A DNA stretch of 64,000 nt, from contig JAQGMJ010000030.1 of NCBI GenBank assembly GCA_028292405.1, forward strand, positions 284,039 through 348,038, read 5' to 3'. Made by a program: the position numbers and the translations under genes. The stretch is from Betaproteobacteria bacterium (GTDB lineage: Bacteria > Pseudomonadota > Gammaproteobacteria > Burkholderiales > JAEUOS01). Below are positions 27,588-37,526 of the stretch, one piece after another. Within the stretch, counting starts at the first letter, position 1. Every line of letters begins with the position of its first letter. The notes under the pieces were generated by a model. It saw only the letters and a program-made list of their open reading frames with translations, was not told where the DNA came from and searched no databases.

Positions 27588-30257
27588 ATGGCCGCGCCTG
27601 CCCTCGACACACTGCAAATAGGCGCGACGCGCTACCGCTGGCTGGACTTGCGCACTGTGCTGGCGCCGGCGGTATTGGCGCGCCTGCCCTACTCCCTGCG
27701 CATCCTGATCGAGAACATCGCGCGGCGCGCGCCGGAGGCGCTGCCGCCCTTGCTCGAGCACGTGCAAGGCCGGGGCCCCGCCTGCGAAGTGCCGTTTTAT
27801 CCAAACCGGATGATGCTGCACGACACCACCTGCCTGCCGGCGCTGGCCGACTTCGCCGGCCTGCGCGACGCGGTGGCGGAGCTCGGAGGTGACCCGTCCC
27901 GGCTCAATCCCACCATCCCGGTGGTGCTGACCATCGACCACTCGGTGATCGTCGAGCGCTATGCCAGCGAGGATGCGGTGCAGGTCAACCTGGACATCGA
28001 CTTTCGCCGCAACTCCGAGCGCTACCGCTTCATCAAGTGGGCGCAGGGCAGCCTGCGCGAATTCCACGTGGTGCCGCCCGGCACCGGCATCATCCACCAG
28101 GTCAACATGGAGTCCCTGGCCCAGGTGGTGTGGGAAACGACGACCGAAGACGGCGAGCCCCTGCTGCACCCGGACGCCATGGTCGCCACCGACAGCCACA
28201 CGCCGATGATCAATGCCCTGGGCGTGGTTGCCTGGGGTGTCGGCGGCCTGGAAGGCCAGGCGGCGATGCTGGGCGAGCCGGTGCCCATCATCTGCCCGGA
28301 AGTCATCGGCCTGCGCGTCACCGGCGCGCCGCGCCCCGGCGTCACCGCCACCGACCTGGCGCTGCACCTCACCGAACTCCTGCGCAAGCGCGGCGTGGTC
28401 GCCAAGTTCGTCGAGTTCTGCGGGCCGGGCCTGGACCACATCGACGTCGGCACCCGCGCCACGGTCGCCAACATGGCGCCCGAATACGGCGCCACCGTGG
28501 TCTATTTCCCCTTCGATGCGATCACGCTGGACTACCTCAGGCTCACCGGCCGCAACGAGGCGCACTGCGCCAAGGTCGAAGCCTATATGCGTGCGCAAGG
28601 CCTCTGGCGCGGCACGGAAGAGCCCAGCTACGCCGAGACCATAGACCTCGACCTCGCCAGCGTCGAGCCCTGCATGGCCGGCCCTTACCTGCCGCAGCAG
28701 CGCCGTCCCTTGAGCGCCGTGGCGCAAAGCTTTCACGATGAAGTGGTGATGAAGCACGCCCGCGAACCGCAAGCGCACTATGCCTCGCGGGCCTTTGGCG
28801 TGCCGCTGCCCCACGGCGCGCTGGTGCTGGCCGCCATCACCAGTTGCACCAATACCGCCAACCCCAGCCTGATGATCCAGGCCGGGCTACTGGCGCGCAA
28901 TGCTGCCGCCCGCGGCCTGACGGTGCCGCCCTGGGTCAAGACCTCGCTTTCGCCCGGCTCGCGCGTGGTCGGCGATTACCTGACCGATGCCGGCCTGCTG
29001 CCAGGCCTGGAAGCACTCGGCTTTCACCTCACCGGCTACGGCTGCATGACCTGCATCGGCAGTTCCGGGCCGCTGCAGCCCGATGCGGATGCGCTAATCG
29101 ACGCCGGCCTGCTCGGTGCCGGCGTGCTTTCGGGCAACCGCAATTTCGAAGGCCGGGTACATCCCAAGCTAGCCGGCGGTTTTCTCGCCTCGCCGCCGCT
29201 GGTTGTCGCCTATGCGATTGCCGGCACCATCATGGTCGATATTTCGCGCGACCCGCTGGGCCACGACCGCGAGGGCCGCGAAGTCTTTCTTGCCGACCTC
29301 TGGCCCAGCGACGCCGAAGTCGCCGCCACCCTCAAGGCCCACCTGCGCCCGGCCCAGTTCACCGAGCGCAACCGCACCCTGTGGCAGGGCACCGAGCATT
29401 GGCAGGCATTGTCGGCGCCGGCCAGCGAGCGTTATCGCTGGGAGCAGCGCTCGACCTACCTGCGCCGCCCGGCCTACACCGTCGGTGTCGCCGCCGAGGC
29501 GCCCGCCGCGCTCTCGATCACCGGCGCGCACCCCTTCCTGGTGATGGGCGACAACATCACCACCGACCACATTTCTCCCGCCGGCACAGTGCCTAAAGAA
29601 AGCCCGGCCGGCGCCTGGCTGCTGGAGCACGGCGAAGCGCCGGCCGACCTGAACCAGTATTCGACCCGGCGCAGCAATCACGAGGTGATGCTGCGCGGCG
29701 CCTTCACCACCCGCAACCTGAAGAACCTGCTGGCGCGGGGCGAACATCCCGTCAACGGTGCGCACGCCTACGGCGCCGATGGCCGGCAATTGCTTTCTGT
29801 CTATGAGGCCGCGCAAACCTACGCCGCCCAGCGCACGCCGCTGCTGGTGTTCGCCGGCATCAACTACGGCGCCGGCTCCAGCCGCGACTGGGCGGCCAAG
29901 GCGCAGGCCCTGCTCGGCGTGCGTGCCGTGGTGGCGCAGAGCTTCGAGCGCATTCACCGCAGCAACCTGATCGGCATGGGCGTGCTGCCATTGCTGTTCG
30001 ACGCCGGCCAGAGTGCGGCGGACCTGGCGCTGACCGGACGCGAGCAGATCGACGTAGTGGGCCTGGAAGCGCTGGCCGTCGGTGCCAATCCGCTGATGCT
30101 GCGCATAACGCGCGAAGGCGGCGCACCGTTCGAAATGCCTGTGCGCCTTGAGGTCGATTCGGCGCAGGAACTGCTCTACCTGCGCCATGGCGGCATCCTG
30201 CCCTACGTGCTGCGCAAGACCCTGGCGCCGGCAATCTCCGGCAGCGCCCCGCACTGA
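27588..30257 (+). CDS. acnA: AcnA-type aconitate hydratase, divergent
   Basis: This 889-residue protein is of the AcnA/IRP aconitase family. The 4Fe-4S ligands are Cys420 (ITSCTNT) and Cys486/Cys489 (GYGCMTCIG). Other active-site blocks are intact: TIDHSV, VATDSHTPMIN, LSGNRNFEGR and GAGSSRDWAAK. One conserved segment differs: the usual MQDFTGVP-type block reads LHDTTCLP, so the glutamine expected there is His78. Aconitases interconvert citrate and isocitrate; this paralogue may act on a related acid. It is probably co-transcribed with the MBL gene and is followed by acnB behind a separate promoter. The gene symbol denotes family rather than proven activity. Confidence 0.88.
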   Translation: MAAPALDTLQIGATRYRWLDLRTVLAPAVLARLPYSLRILIENIARRAPEALPPLLEHVQGRGPACEVPFYPNRMMLHDTTCLPALADFAGLRDAVAELGGDPSRLNPTIPVVLTIDHSVIVERYASEDAVQVNLDIDFRRNSERYRFIKWAQGSLREFHVVPPGTGIIHQVNMESLAQVVWETTTEDGEPLLHPDAMVATDSHTPMINALGVVAWGVGGLEGQAAMLGEPVPIICPEVIGLRVTGAPRPGVTATDLALHLTELLRKRGVVAKFVEFCGPGLDHIDVGTRATVANMAPEYGATVVYFPFDAITLDYLRLTGRNEAHCAKVEAYMRAQGLWRGTEEPSYAETIDLDLASVEPCMAGPYLPQQRRPLSAVAQSFHDEVVMKHAREPQAHYASRAFGVPLPHGALVLAAITSCTNTANPSLMIQAGLLARNAAARGLTVPPWVKTSLSPGSRVVGDYLTDAGLLPGLEALGFHLTGYGCMTCIGSSGPLQPDADALIDAGLLGAGVLSGNRNFEGRVHPKLAGGFLASPPLVVAYAIAGTIMVDISRDPLGHDREGREVFLADLWPSDAEVAATLKAHLRPAQFTERNRTLWQGTEHWQALSAPASERYRWEQRSTYLRRPAYTVGVAAEAPAALSITGAHPFLVMGDNITTDHISPAGTVPKESPAGAWLLEHGEAPADLNQYSTRRSNHEVMLRGAFTTRNLKNLLARGEHPVNGAHAYGADGRQLLSVYEAAQTYAAQRTPLLVFAGINYGAGSSRDWAAKAQALLGVRAVVAQSFERIHRSNLIGMGVLPLLFDAGQSAADLALTGREQIDVVGLEALAVGANPLMLRITREGGAPFEMPVRLEVDSAQELLYLRHGGILPYVLRKTLAPAISGSAPH

Positions 30258-30318
30258 ATCGGGGCGAATCAGGCGGCAAATGCACGCCGATTCGGCGGCA
30301 AATCGGCCCGCCTGCGGT

Positions 30319-30348
30319 TTGACGCAGCACCCCTCTAGAGGGGATAAT
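30319..30348 (+). promoter_or_regulatory. Sigma-70 promoter of acnB with a palindromic spacer operator
   Basis: TTGACG (30319-30324) and GATAAT (30343-30348) are separated by 18 bp, close to the sigma-70 consensus. The perfect 14-bp palindrome CCCCTCTAGAGGGG fills 30330-30343 and overlaps the first base of the -10 box, where a bound protein would block RNA polymerase. Transcription would begin near 30355, leaving a leader of about 180 nt before acnB. The rest of the 275-bp gap shows no gene; a second feature is a weak AGGA about 13 bases before the acnB ATG. Confidence 0.62.
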
Positions 30349-30532
30349 GCGGGGTTCCCGAGGAGCGCGCTGCGTGCCCGTGCTTCTCGTCAGGCGGTTG
30401 GCCGGATTCGTCGTATTCGTTGTCGTTAGTCGACGCCTTCCCGCCGCCTGGCCCAGGGTGCCGCAGCCTCAGCCGTGAATTCAGCCAATTCGCTGCCGTA
30501 ATTCCAAGCTCATCATTAGGACCCTTACCGCC

Positions 30533-33121
30533 ATGTTCCTCGAAGACTACCGCAAACACGTCGCTGAACGCGCCGCCATGGGCATTCCGCCCCTGCCGCT
30601 GTCGGCCCAGCAGACCGCCGACCTGATCGAACTCCTGAAGAACCCGCCCAAGGGCGAGGAGAAGTTCCTGGTCGAGCTGATGGTGCACCGTGTGCCGGCG
30701 GGCGTCGATGATCCCGCCAAGGTCAAGGCCTCCTACCTGGCCGCCGTGGCGCTGGGCAAGGAGAAGTGCCCGCTGATCACCCGTGAATACGCCACCGAGC
30801 TGCTCGGCACCATGCTGGGCGGCTACAACGTCGCCCCGCTGATCGAGCTGCTCGACGACGCCGTGGTCGGCAAGATCGCCGCCACCGCGCTGAAAAAGAC
30901 CCTGCTGATTTTCGATGCCTTCCACGATGTGCAGGAAAAGGCCGAAATGGGCAACCAGAATGCCAAGGACGTGCTGCAGTCCTGGGCCGACGGCGAATGG
31001 TTCACCAGCCGCCCCGAAGTGCCCAAGAGCGTGACCGTGACCGTGTTCAAGGTCACCGGCGAGACCAACACCGACGATCTCTCCCCCGCTCCTGACGCCT
31101 GGAGCCGCCCGGACATCCCGCTGCACGCCCTGGCCTTCCTGAAAAACCCGCGCGCCGGCATCGAGCCGATGGAGCCGGGCAAGATCGGCCCGATCAAGTT
31201 CATCGAAAGCCTGAAGTCCAAGGGCCACCCCATCGCCTACGTCGGCGACGTGGTCGGCACCGGCTCCTCGCGCAAGTCCGGCACCAACTCCGTGCTCTGG
31301 CACACCGGTGAAGACATTCCCTTCGTGCCGAACAAGCGTTTCGGCGGCGTCTGCCTGGGCAGCAAGATCGCCCCGATCTTCTACAACACGATGGAAGACG
31401 CCGGCGCCCTGCCGATCGAACTCGACGTCGCGCAGATGAACATGGGCGACGTGGTCGAACTGCGCCCCTATGAAGGCGTGGCGCTGAAGGACGGCAAGGA
31501 AATCGCCAAATTCGAAATCCGCTCGCAAGTGCTGTTTGACGAAGTGCGCGCCGGCGGCCGCATTCCGCTGATCATCGGCCGCGGCCTCACCGCCAAGGCG
31601 CGCGAAGCGCTGGGCCTGAAGCCCGCCACCCTGTTCCGCCTGCCGCACGACCCGGCCGATACCGGCAAGGGCTATACCCTGGCGCAAAAGATCGTCGGCC
31701 GCGCCTGCGGCCTGCCCGAAGGCAAGGGCGTGCGTCCCGGCACCTACTGCGAACCGAAGATGTCCGCCGTCGGCTCGCAGGACACCACCGGCCCGATGAC
31801 CCGCGACGAGCTGAAAGACCTGGCTTGCCTCGGCTTTTCCGCCGACCTGGTGATGCAATCCTTCTGCCACACCGCGCCGTATCCCAAGCCCGTCGATATC
31901 AAGACCCACCACGAGCTGCCGGCTTTCATGAGCAACCGCGGCGGCATCTCGCTGCGCCCGGGCGACGGCATCATCCACTCCTGGCTCAACCGCATGCTGG
32001 TGCCTGATGCTGTCGGCACCGGCGGTGACTCGCATACCCGCTTCCCGCTGGGCATTTCCTTCCCGGCGGGCTCGGGCCTGGTGGCTTTCGCCGCCGCCAC
32101 CGGCGTGATGCCGCTTGACATGCCTGAGTCCGTGCTGGTGCGCTTCAAGGGCAAGATGCAGCCCGGCGTGACCCTGCGCGACCTGGTCAACGCGATCCCG
32201 CTGGCCGCGATCAAGAAGGGCCTGCTGACCGTTGCCAAGCAGGGCAAGAAGAACGTGTTCTCCGGCACCATCCTGGAAATCGAAGGCCTGCCCGACCTGA
32301 AGGTCGAACAGGCGTTCGAATTGTCCGACGCTTCCGCCGAGCGTTCCGCCGCTGGCTGCACCGTGCACCTGAACAAGGAACCGGTGATCGAGTACATCCA
32401 GAGCAACATCACGCTGCTGAAGTACCTGATCGCGCAGGGCTACAACGACGCGCGCTCCATCACCCGCCGCATCAAGGCGATGGAAGCCTGGCTGGCCAAT
32501 CCGCAACTGCTGCAGGCCGACGCGGATGCCGAGTACGCCGAAGTGATCGAGATCGACATGAACGAGATCACCGAGCCGATCCTCGCCTGCCCGAACGACC
32601 CGGACGACGTCAAGACCCTGTCGGATGTCGCCGGCACCAAGATCGACGAAGTATTCATCGGTTCGTGCATGACCAACATCGGCCACTTCCGCGCCGCCTC
32701 CAAGCTGCTCGAAGGTAAGCGCGACATGCCGGTGAAGCTGTGGATGGCCCCGCCGACCATGATGGACAAGAAGATACTCACCGAGGAAGGCCACTACGGC
32801 ACCTTGGGCGGCGCCGGGGCGCGGATGGAAATGCCCGGCTGCTCGCTGTGCATGGGCAACCAGGCGCAGGTGCGCGAAGGCGCCACCGTGCTCTCCACCT
32901 CCACCCGCAATTTCCCGAACCGCCTGGGCAAGAACTCCAACGTCTACCTGGGTTCGGCGGAACTGGCGGCGATCACCTCCAAGCTGGGCCGCATTCCGAC
33001 CAAGGAAGAGTACATGCTTGATATGGGTGTGCTCAAGGCCAGCAGCGACCAGATCTACAAGTACATGAACTTCGACAAGATCGACGACTTCACCGATGCG
33101 GCCAAGACCGTGGCGGCGTAA
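30533..33121 (+). CDS. acnB: Bifunctional aconitate hydratase 2 / 2-methylisocitrate dehydratase AcnB
   Basis: This 862-residue protein is a full-length AcnB. The N-terminal HEAT-like and swivel domains ([12 protein letters not shown] start, [15 protein letters not shown]) precede the catalytic core, the reverse of the AcnA order. The cluster ligands are Cys712 (GSCMTNIGH), Cys770 and Cys773 (GCSLCMG), one or two positions from the E. coli Cys710/769/772. AcnB is the main TCA-cycle aconitase in proteobacteria and also hydrates 2-methyl-cis-aconitate. The gene has its own promoter with a palindromic spacer and ends at a strong terminator. Strong codon bias fits high expression. Confidence 0.97.
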   Translation: MFLEDYRKHVAERAAMGIPPLPLSAQQTADLIELLKNPPKGEEKFLVELMVHRVPAGVDDPAKVKASYLAAVALGKEKCPLITREYATELLGTMLGGYNVAPLIELLDDAVVGKIAATALKKTLLIFDAFHDVQEKAEMGNQNAKDVLQSWADGEWFTSRPEVPKSVTVTVFKVTGETNTDDLSPAPDAWSRPDIPLHALAFLKNPRAGIEPMEPGKIGPIKFIESLKSKGHPIAYVGDVVGTGSSRKSGTNSVLWHTGEDIPFVPNKRFGGVCLGSKIAPIFYNTMEDAGALPIELDVAQMNMGDVVELRPYEGVALKDGKEIAKFEIRSQVLFDEVRAGGRIPLIIGRGLTAKAREALGLKPATLFRLPHDPADTGKGYTLAQKIVGRACGLPEGKGVRPGTYCEPKMSAVGSQDTTGPMTRDELKDLACLGFSADLVMQSFCHTAPYPKPVDIKTHHELPAFMSNRGGISLRPGDGIIHSWLNRMLVPDAVGTGGDSHTRFPLGISFPAGSGLVAFAAATGVMPLDMPESVLVRFKGKMQPGVTLRDLVNAIPLAAIKKGLLTVAKQGKKNVFSGTILEIEGLPDLKVEQAFELSDASAERSAAGCTVHLNKEPVIEYIQSNITLLKYLIAQGYNDARSITRRIKAMEAWLANPQLLQADADAEYAEVIEIDMNEITEPILACPNDPDDVKTLSDVAGTKIDEVFIGSCMTNIGHFRAASKLLEGKRDMPVKLWMAPPTMMDKKILTEEGHYGTLGGAGARMEMPGCSLCMGNQAQVREGATVLSTSTRNFPNRLGKNSNVYLGSAELAAITSKLGRIPTKEEYMLDMGVLKASSDQIYKYMNFDKIDDFTDAAKTVAA

Positions 33122-33157
33122 ATCGCCTGATCCGCCCGGCGGCTGTCCGCGCCGTAC

Positions 33158-33190
33158 AAAACAGGCCCGCTTGCGCGGGCCTGTTTTTTT
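33158..33190 (+). terminator. Intrinsic terminator downstream of acnB
   Basis: AACAGGCCCGC and GCGGGCCTGTT pair perfectly around TTGC and run straight into TTTTTTT. It begins about 40 bp after the acnB stop. Confidence 0.94.
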
Positions 33191-33311
33191 GCCGCATTTT
33201 TCGTCGCATGTGAGACGATAATGACCGGAGCCCGGAAACGCCGTGCGAGCGCCGTCGGCAACAGCCGGCGCAGGCAGGACGAACAATACCAACAGCCGCC
33301 ACGCCCTTTCG

Positions 33312-35339
33312 ATGCAAGCCCATTCAGGCACCCTGAAATACCGTTCCGACATCGACGGCCTGCGCGCCATCGCGGTCCTTGCTGTGGTGGGCTTTCACGC
33401 GTTTCCCGGCTGGGTCGGAGGCGGCTTCATCGGCGTCGATGTCTTTTTCGTCATCTCCGGCTTTTTGATCGGCGGCATCATCTGGAACCAGCTGGAACAG
33501 GGCAACTTCAACCTTGGGGCGTTTTATACCCGGCGCATCGCGCGCATCTTCCCGGCGCTGGCCGTGGTGCTCGTCGCCAGCCTGCTGTTCGGCCTGCTGG
33601 TGCTGCTGCCGATCGAATACATGGCCCTGGGCCGGCATGTCGCCGGCGGCGCCGCCTTCGTCTCCAATCTGCTGTCGTGGAGCGAGGCCGGCTACTTCGA
33701 CCACGCGGCGCAGACCAAGCCCCTGCTGCACCTGTGGTCGCTGGGAATCGAAGAGCAGTTCTACGTGGTCTGGCCGCTGTTGATGCTCTGGCTATGGCGC
33801 GGGCGCCGGCCCTTTCTCGCCATTACCGGCGCGCTGGCGCTGGTCTCCTTTCTGATCAACATCGCCACCGTCGGCAGCCATGGCAACGCCGCCTTTTATT
33901 CGCCCCTTTCGCGCCTCTGGGAACTGGCGGCCGGCGCCATCCTCTCCTATCTGGCGACGCATGGGCCGGAGTTCAGCGCTCGCAGCCGCGAGTGGCGCTC
34001 CCCGGCGGGCCTGGGCCTGATCCTCGCCGGCGCCCTGCTACTGAAACAGGATTTTCTTTTTCCGGGCGGGTGGGCACTGCTGCCGGTGGCCGGCGCCTGG
34101 CTGGTGATTTCCGCCGGCCCCGGGGCGTGGCTCAACCGCCAGCTGCTGGGCCACCCGGCGCTGGTATGGGTCGGCCTGATCAGCTACCCCCTGTACCTCT
34201 GGCATTGGCCGACTCTTGCTTTCGCGCGCATCGTCAACGGCAGCACGCCGGGATGGGAAGTGCGTTCGGCCCTGGTGCTGCTCAGCTTCGTCCTGGCCTG
34301 GCTGACCTGTAAGCTGGTCGAACGCCCCCTGCGTTTCGAAGTGCTCGCCAAGGCCGGCACCCGCATCAGCCTTTGCGCCCTGCTGGCGACATGCGGCGGC
34401 GCCGGGTACGCCGTGTCATCAAGTTGGAACATGGCCGCCGCGCCGATCGACTTTGCCGACCACCTGAACGTCGGCCTGCTTGACCGCGCGCGCACCAGAT
34501 ACGCGGGCAATCCCGGGCGCGGCGCGGCAAAGTTCTCGCTCTCCCCTTGTCCCGACACTCTGGCGCACGCCGCATTCGCGCCGCACTTCTGCCTGAAGTC
34601 GGCGCAAGGCGCACCCACGGTTGCCCTGTTCGGCGACAGTCACGCCGACGACAAATACGTCGGCATCGCCGAGCAGGACCGCGCGCACGCCTGGCTGCTG
34701 GCCGCCAACAGTAGTTGCCCGCCGGTCAACGGCATCGATTTCGTCGGCGATGCCGCCGATTGCCGGCAACGCACCGAAGGCATCACCCGCTGGCTGATTG
34801 CGCGGCCCGAAATCAGAACTGTGGTCCTGTCGTTCTGGGGCAATTACACCCTGGAGCCCTATGCTGCCGATCATCGCGCCGCCGCGAAGGCCGGGCGCGG
34901 TGCGGGAAGGATCAGCGGTCCCGGCGACGCCACGCTGAGCCAGCAGGGACTCTTCCTGCTGGGGCTGGAGAATACGGTGGACCTTTTGCAGCGCAACGGC
35001 AAGTCCGTGGTGCTGCTGATCGATGTTCCCGAGTTGCCGTTTTTCCCGGCTGATTGCCTGCGGCGTTCCGGCGCCGATTCCTGCAAACTGAGCCGCCAGG
35101 AAGTGCTGGCGCGGCAGGCGCCTTTGCGCGCCATGATGAAGCAGATCCAGTTGAAGTATCCGCAAGCGCGCGTCTACGACTCGCTGGCGTTTTTTTGCGC
35201 CAAGGCGCAGTGCGAATTGCCGGATGACACCATGTCGTACTACAACGACTCGCATCACCTGAGCCCGTTCGGCAGCGACTACTACGCGACCGGGTTTCTC
35301 CACTGGCTGTATGGCGGAGAGCACGATTCGCGGCCTTAA
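33312..35339 (+). CDS. OafA/YrhL-type membrane acyltransferase with SGNH domain
   Basis: The ATG at 33312 gives 675 residues; an in-frame GTG at 33243 would add 23. Residues 10-360 form the acyltransferase-3 membrane domain (YRSDIDGLRAIAVLAVVGFH, FIGVDVFFVISGFLIGG, HLWSLGIEEQFYVVWPL). The C-terminal part is a periplasmic SGNH hydrolase-like domain with VALFGDSHADD and the closing YNDSHHLSPFGSDYY, whose Asp and His complete the usual triad. Such two-domain proteins O-acetylate lipopolysaccharide, peptidoglycan or exopolysaccharide. It stands alone with the plus-strand terminator upstream and converges on the CoA-transferase gene, sharing the TTAA of their stop codons. Confidence 0.92.
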   Translation: MQAHSGTLKYRSDIDGLRAIAVLAVVGFHAFPGWVGGGFIGVDVFFVISGFLIGGIIWNQLEQGNFNLGAFYTRRIARIFPALAVVLVASLLFGLLVLLPIEYMALGRHVAGGAAFVSNLLSWSEAGYFDHAAQTKPLLHLWSLGIEEQFYVVWPLLMLWLWRGRRPFLAITGALALVSFLINIATVGSHGNAAFYSPLSRLWELAAGAILSYLATHGPEFSARSREWRSPAGLGLILAGALLLKQDFLFPGGWALLPVAGAWLVISAGPGAWLNRQLLGHPALVWVGLISYPLYLWHWPTLAFARIVNGSTPGWEVRSALVLLSFVLAWLTCKLVERPLRFEVLAKAGTRISLCALLATCGGAGYAVSSSWNMAAAPIDFADHLNVGLLDRARTRYAGNPGRGAAKFSLSPCPDTLAHAAFAPHFCLKSAQGAPTVALFGDSHADDKYVGIAEQDRAHAWLLAANSSCPPVNGIDFVGDAADCRQRTEGITRWLIARPEIRTVVLSFWGNYTLEPYAADHRAAAKAGRGAGRISGPGDATLSQQGLFLLGLENTVDLLQRNGKSVVLLIDVPELPFFPADCLRRSGADSCKLSRQEVLARQAPLRAMMKQIQLKYPQARVYDSLAFFCAKAQCELPDDTMSYYNDSHHLSPFGSDYYATGFLHWLYGGEHDSRP

Positions 35340-36547
35340 TCCTTGCCCAGGCCCTCGAGGGTGGCGCCGCTCTTGACCATGGCGTCGATCTCCGCTTCCT
35401 GCAAGCCCGCCTCGCGCAGGATTTCGCGCGAGTCCTGTCCCAGCTTGGGCGCCGGGCGCCATTCGCGGCGCACACCGGAACTCCACTTGTTGGGCAGGCG
35501 CATGTTGCGAATCTTGCCCTCGGTCGGATGCTCTTTCATTTCGAAAAAGCCGACGTCCGCCAGATGCGGGTCGGTGAGCAAGCCATCGAGGGTGTTGTAC
35601 GGCATCGCCGGCACGTCGTGCTGATCGAAAATCTCCACCCACTCGGCCGTGGTTTTGGTCTTGAGCGCGCTGCCGCGCACCTCGAAATACGCCGAGACAT
35701 TGGCGAAGCGCGCCTGCACGCTCTCGAAGCGCGGGTCGGCCTTCAACTCCGGCTTGCCGATGGCGTCGAAAAAGGCGAAGGCCTGTTCGTTGGTATTGGC
35801 CGAGATGCAGATGAAGCCGTCCTGGGTGGCGATCGGCTTGCCCATCGGATCGAGCAGGCGCGGGTCGCCGGTTTCGCCCAGCGGCGGCTCGAAGGTCTTG
35901 AGATACATATGCTCTTCGAGCACGAACTTGACCAGGTTCTCGAACATCGGGATTTCGATCGAGGCGCCCTCACCTGTCTTGGCGCGCTGGTACAGCGCCA
36001 TCGAGATCATTTGCGTGGCGATCAGGCCCACCACCTTGTCGGCCACCACCATCGGCACGAAGCGCGGCTCGCCGGTGGCGCGGTGGTTCAGCGCCGCCAT
36101 GCCGCCGGAGCCCTGGATGATGGTGTCGTAGGCCGGCTTGTCCTTGTAGCGGCCGTCCTGGCCGAAGCCGAACATGCCGACGTAGATGATGTCCGGCTTG
36201 ACCTTGCATACGTCTTCGTACGACAGCTTCAGGCGCGCCATCGCCGCCGGGCGCACGTTCCACACCAGCACGTCGGCGGAGGCGATGAGTTTGAGCAGCG
36301 CCGCATGCGCTTCCGGCTTTTTCAGGTCCAGCACCAGCGAGCGCTTGTTGCGGTTCAGGTGCAGGAATTTCGCGCCCATGCCCGGGGTCACCGACTTGCC
36401 GTTCATCGAGCGGATCAGGTCGCCGCTCTTGGCCTCGACCTTGATCACGTCTGCGCCATGGTCGGCGAGGATCTGCGTGGCCAGCGGCCCCACCACCACC
36501 GAGGTGAGGTCGATGACGCGTACGCCCTCCAGCGGCCCGCCGCTCAT
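35336..36547 (-). CDS. Class III (CaiB/BaiF) CoA-transferase
   Basis: This 403-residue protein is a family III CoA-transferase, which moves CoA between carboxylic acids. It starts GPLEGVRVIDLTSVVVGPLA and contains ILADHGADVIKVEAKSGD, LNRNKRSLVLDLKKPEA, ADVLVWNVRPAAMARL, YVGMFGFGQDGRYKDKPAYD and TGEGASIEIPMFE. The start overlaps the stop of the MaoC-like gene by 4 bp, so the two are coupled. With the hydratase, a PrpD protein and an NDP-forming acyl-CoA ligase, it forms a minus-strand acyl-CoA cluster that could activate and hydrate an unsaturated or branched dicarboxylic acid. The acid is unknown. Confidence 0.92.
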   Translation of the reverse strand: MSGGPLEGVRVIDLTSVVVGPLATQILADHGADVIKVEAKSGDLIRSMNGKSVTPGMGAKFLHLNRNKRSLVLDLKKPEAHAALLKLIASADVLVWNVRPAAMARLKLSYEDVCKVKPDIIYVGMFGFGQDGRYKDKPAYDTIIQGSGGMAALNHRATGEPRFVPMVVADKVVGLIATQMISMALYQRAKTGEGASIEIPMFENLVKFVLEEHMYLKTFEPPLGETGDPRLLDPMGKPIATQDGFICISANTNEQAFAFFDAIGKPELKADPRFESVQARFANVSAYFEVRGSALKTKTTAEWVEIFDQHDVPAMPYNTLDGLLTDPHLADVGFFEMKEHPTEGKIRNMRLPNKWSSGVRREWRPAPKLGQDSREILREAGLQEAEIDAMVKSGATLEGLGKD

Positions 36548-37395
36548 TTCGCCTCCAGTTCAAGCTGTGCTTCGATGGCGCGTTCGCCCTTGGCATTGAT
36601 CGCCCAGGCGGTGATCTGGTTCTCGCCGCTCATGCGTGCGTTGAGCGAAATCGGCTGGCCGACGAAAAGCGGCTTGAGGTTCTTGCTGTTGGAGGACTTG
36701 AGTGTGCGCCCGGTTTGCGAAGTCACCAGGTCCCACAGCATCAGCGTGGTCAGGCCGCCGTTGACCACCAGGTTAGGATAACCCTCGGTGCCCTGCGTAT
36801 AGGGCAGGTCGTAATGAATGCGGTGCGCGTTGAAGGTGATGGCGGAATAGCGGAACAGCGTGGTCGGCGTCGGCTCGAAAATGCGTGTCCACTCGCCCTT
36901 CTCTTCATCCGGCTTCGCTGCCTCGGCCTTCGCTTCCGGTTTCGCGCCCTCCGCGGGCTGCTCGGCGCGGTAGACGATGTCCTGCTCCTCCACCACCGCC
37001 AGCCCGGCCGGCACGCTCATCTCATGGCGCACGGTAACGAACACCATTTCTCCCGAGCGCCCGGTCTTCGGCGTGATCGACTGGATACGCGAGACCCGCT
37101 TCACCTCGTCGCCAATGGTTAGCGGCAGATGGAACCAGGAGCGCCGCCCGGCGAACATGCGCCGTGGCAACGCCACCGGCGGCAGGAACTGCCCCTTGGC
37201 CGGGTGGCCGTCCGGTCCGAGGCCCGATTGCGGCGCGGTGGGCGTGAACAGCATCACGTACCAGTGCGCCGGCACCGTACCGCCGCGTTTGATCTCGGAG
37301 GCCTGCTGGTTCAGCAGGGCGGCCATGCGCCGCGAACCCGCCAGCGCCACTTGATCGTCCGACCGTTCTTCGCGCCCTATCCATTCCTGCAACAT
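36544..37395 (-). CDS. HTD2/MaoC-like acyl-CoA hydratase (mesaconyl-C4-CoA hydratase type)
   Basis: The start at 37395 is supported by GGAG seven bases upstream and gives 283 residues. The protein has two hot-dog halves joined by an acidic Ala/Glu/Lys linker (about residues 145-170). The second half has the hydratase signature FRYSAITFNAHRIHYDLPY with the catalytic His region, then YPNLVVNGGLTTLMLWDL. It resembles 3-methylfumaryl/mesaconyl-C4-CoA hydratases and HTD2 dehydratases. Together with the overlapping CoA-transferase it suggests handling of a mesaconate- or citramalate-like compound. A hairpin separates it from the upstream PrpD gene. Confidence 0.87.
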   Translation of the reverse strand: MLQEWIGREERSDDQVALAGSRRMAALLNQQASEIKRGGTVPAHWYVMLFTPTAPQSGLGPDGHPAKGQFLPPVALPRRMFAGRRSWFHLPLTIGDEVKRVSRIQSITPKTGRSGEMVFVTVRHEMSVPAGLAVVEEQDIVYRAEQPAEGAKPEAKAEAAKPDEEKGEWTRIFEPTPTTLFRYSAITFNAHRIHYDLPYTQGTEGYPNLVVNGGLTTLMLWDLVTSQTGRTLKSSNSKNLKPLFVGQPISLNARMSGENQITAWAINAKGERAIEAQLELEAK

Positions 37396-37490
37396 CTTGC
37401 ACTCCAGAATCCAGGTTGGGCTCGCAGTGCTGCCCGGGAGGGTTGATCGTAGCACTCCGGGCACTGCGAAAAAAACACATTTCACGACTA

Positions 37491-37517
37491 GCTGCTATGT
37501 CGCCTGGACATAGCAGC
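37491..37517 (-). terminator. Strong hairpin between PrpD and MaoC-like genes
   Basis: GCTGCTATGTC and GACATAGCAGC form a perfect 11-bp stem with a 5-nt loop, starting 10 bases after the PrpD stop. On the minus strand the T-run (TTTTTTT) only comes about 16 bases later, so it is not a classic terminator; it may reduce read-through or stabilise the mRNA end. Confidence 0.5.
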
Positions 37518-37526
37518 ATGCGCGCC

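Noticed and set aside
30335..33370. A 1011-codon open frame on the minus strand opposite acnB
   Set aside because: Its sequence is His/Gly/Arg-rich antisense of a strongly coded gene; it has no domain and acnB is certain.
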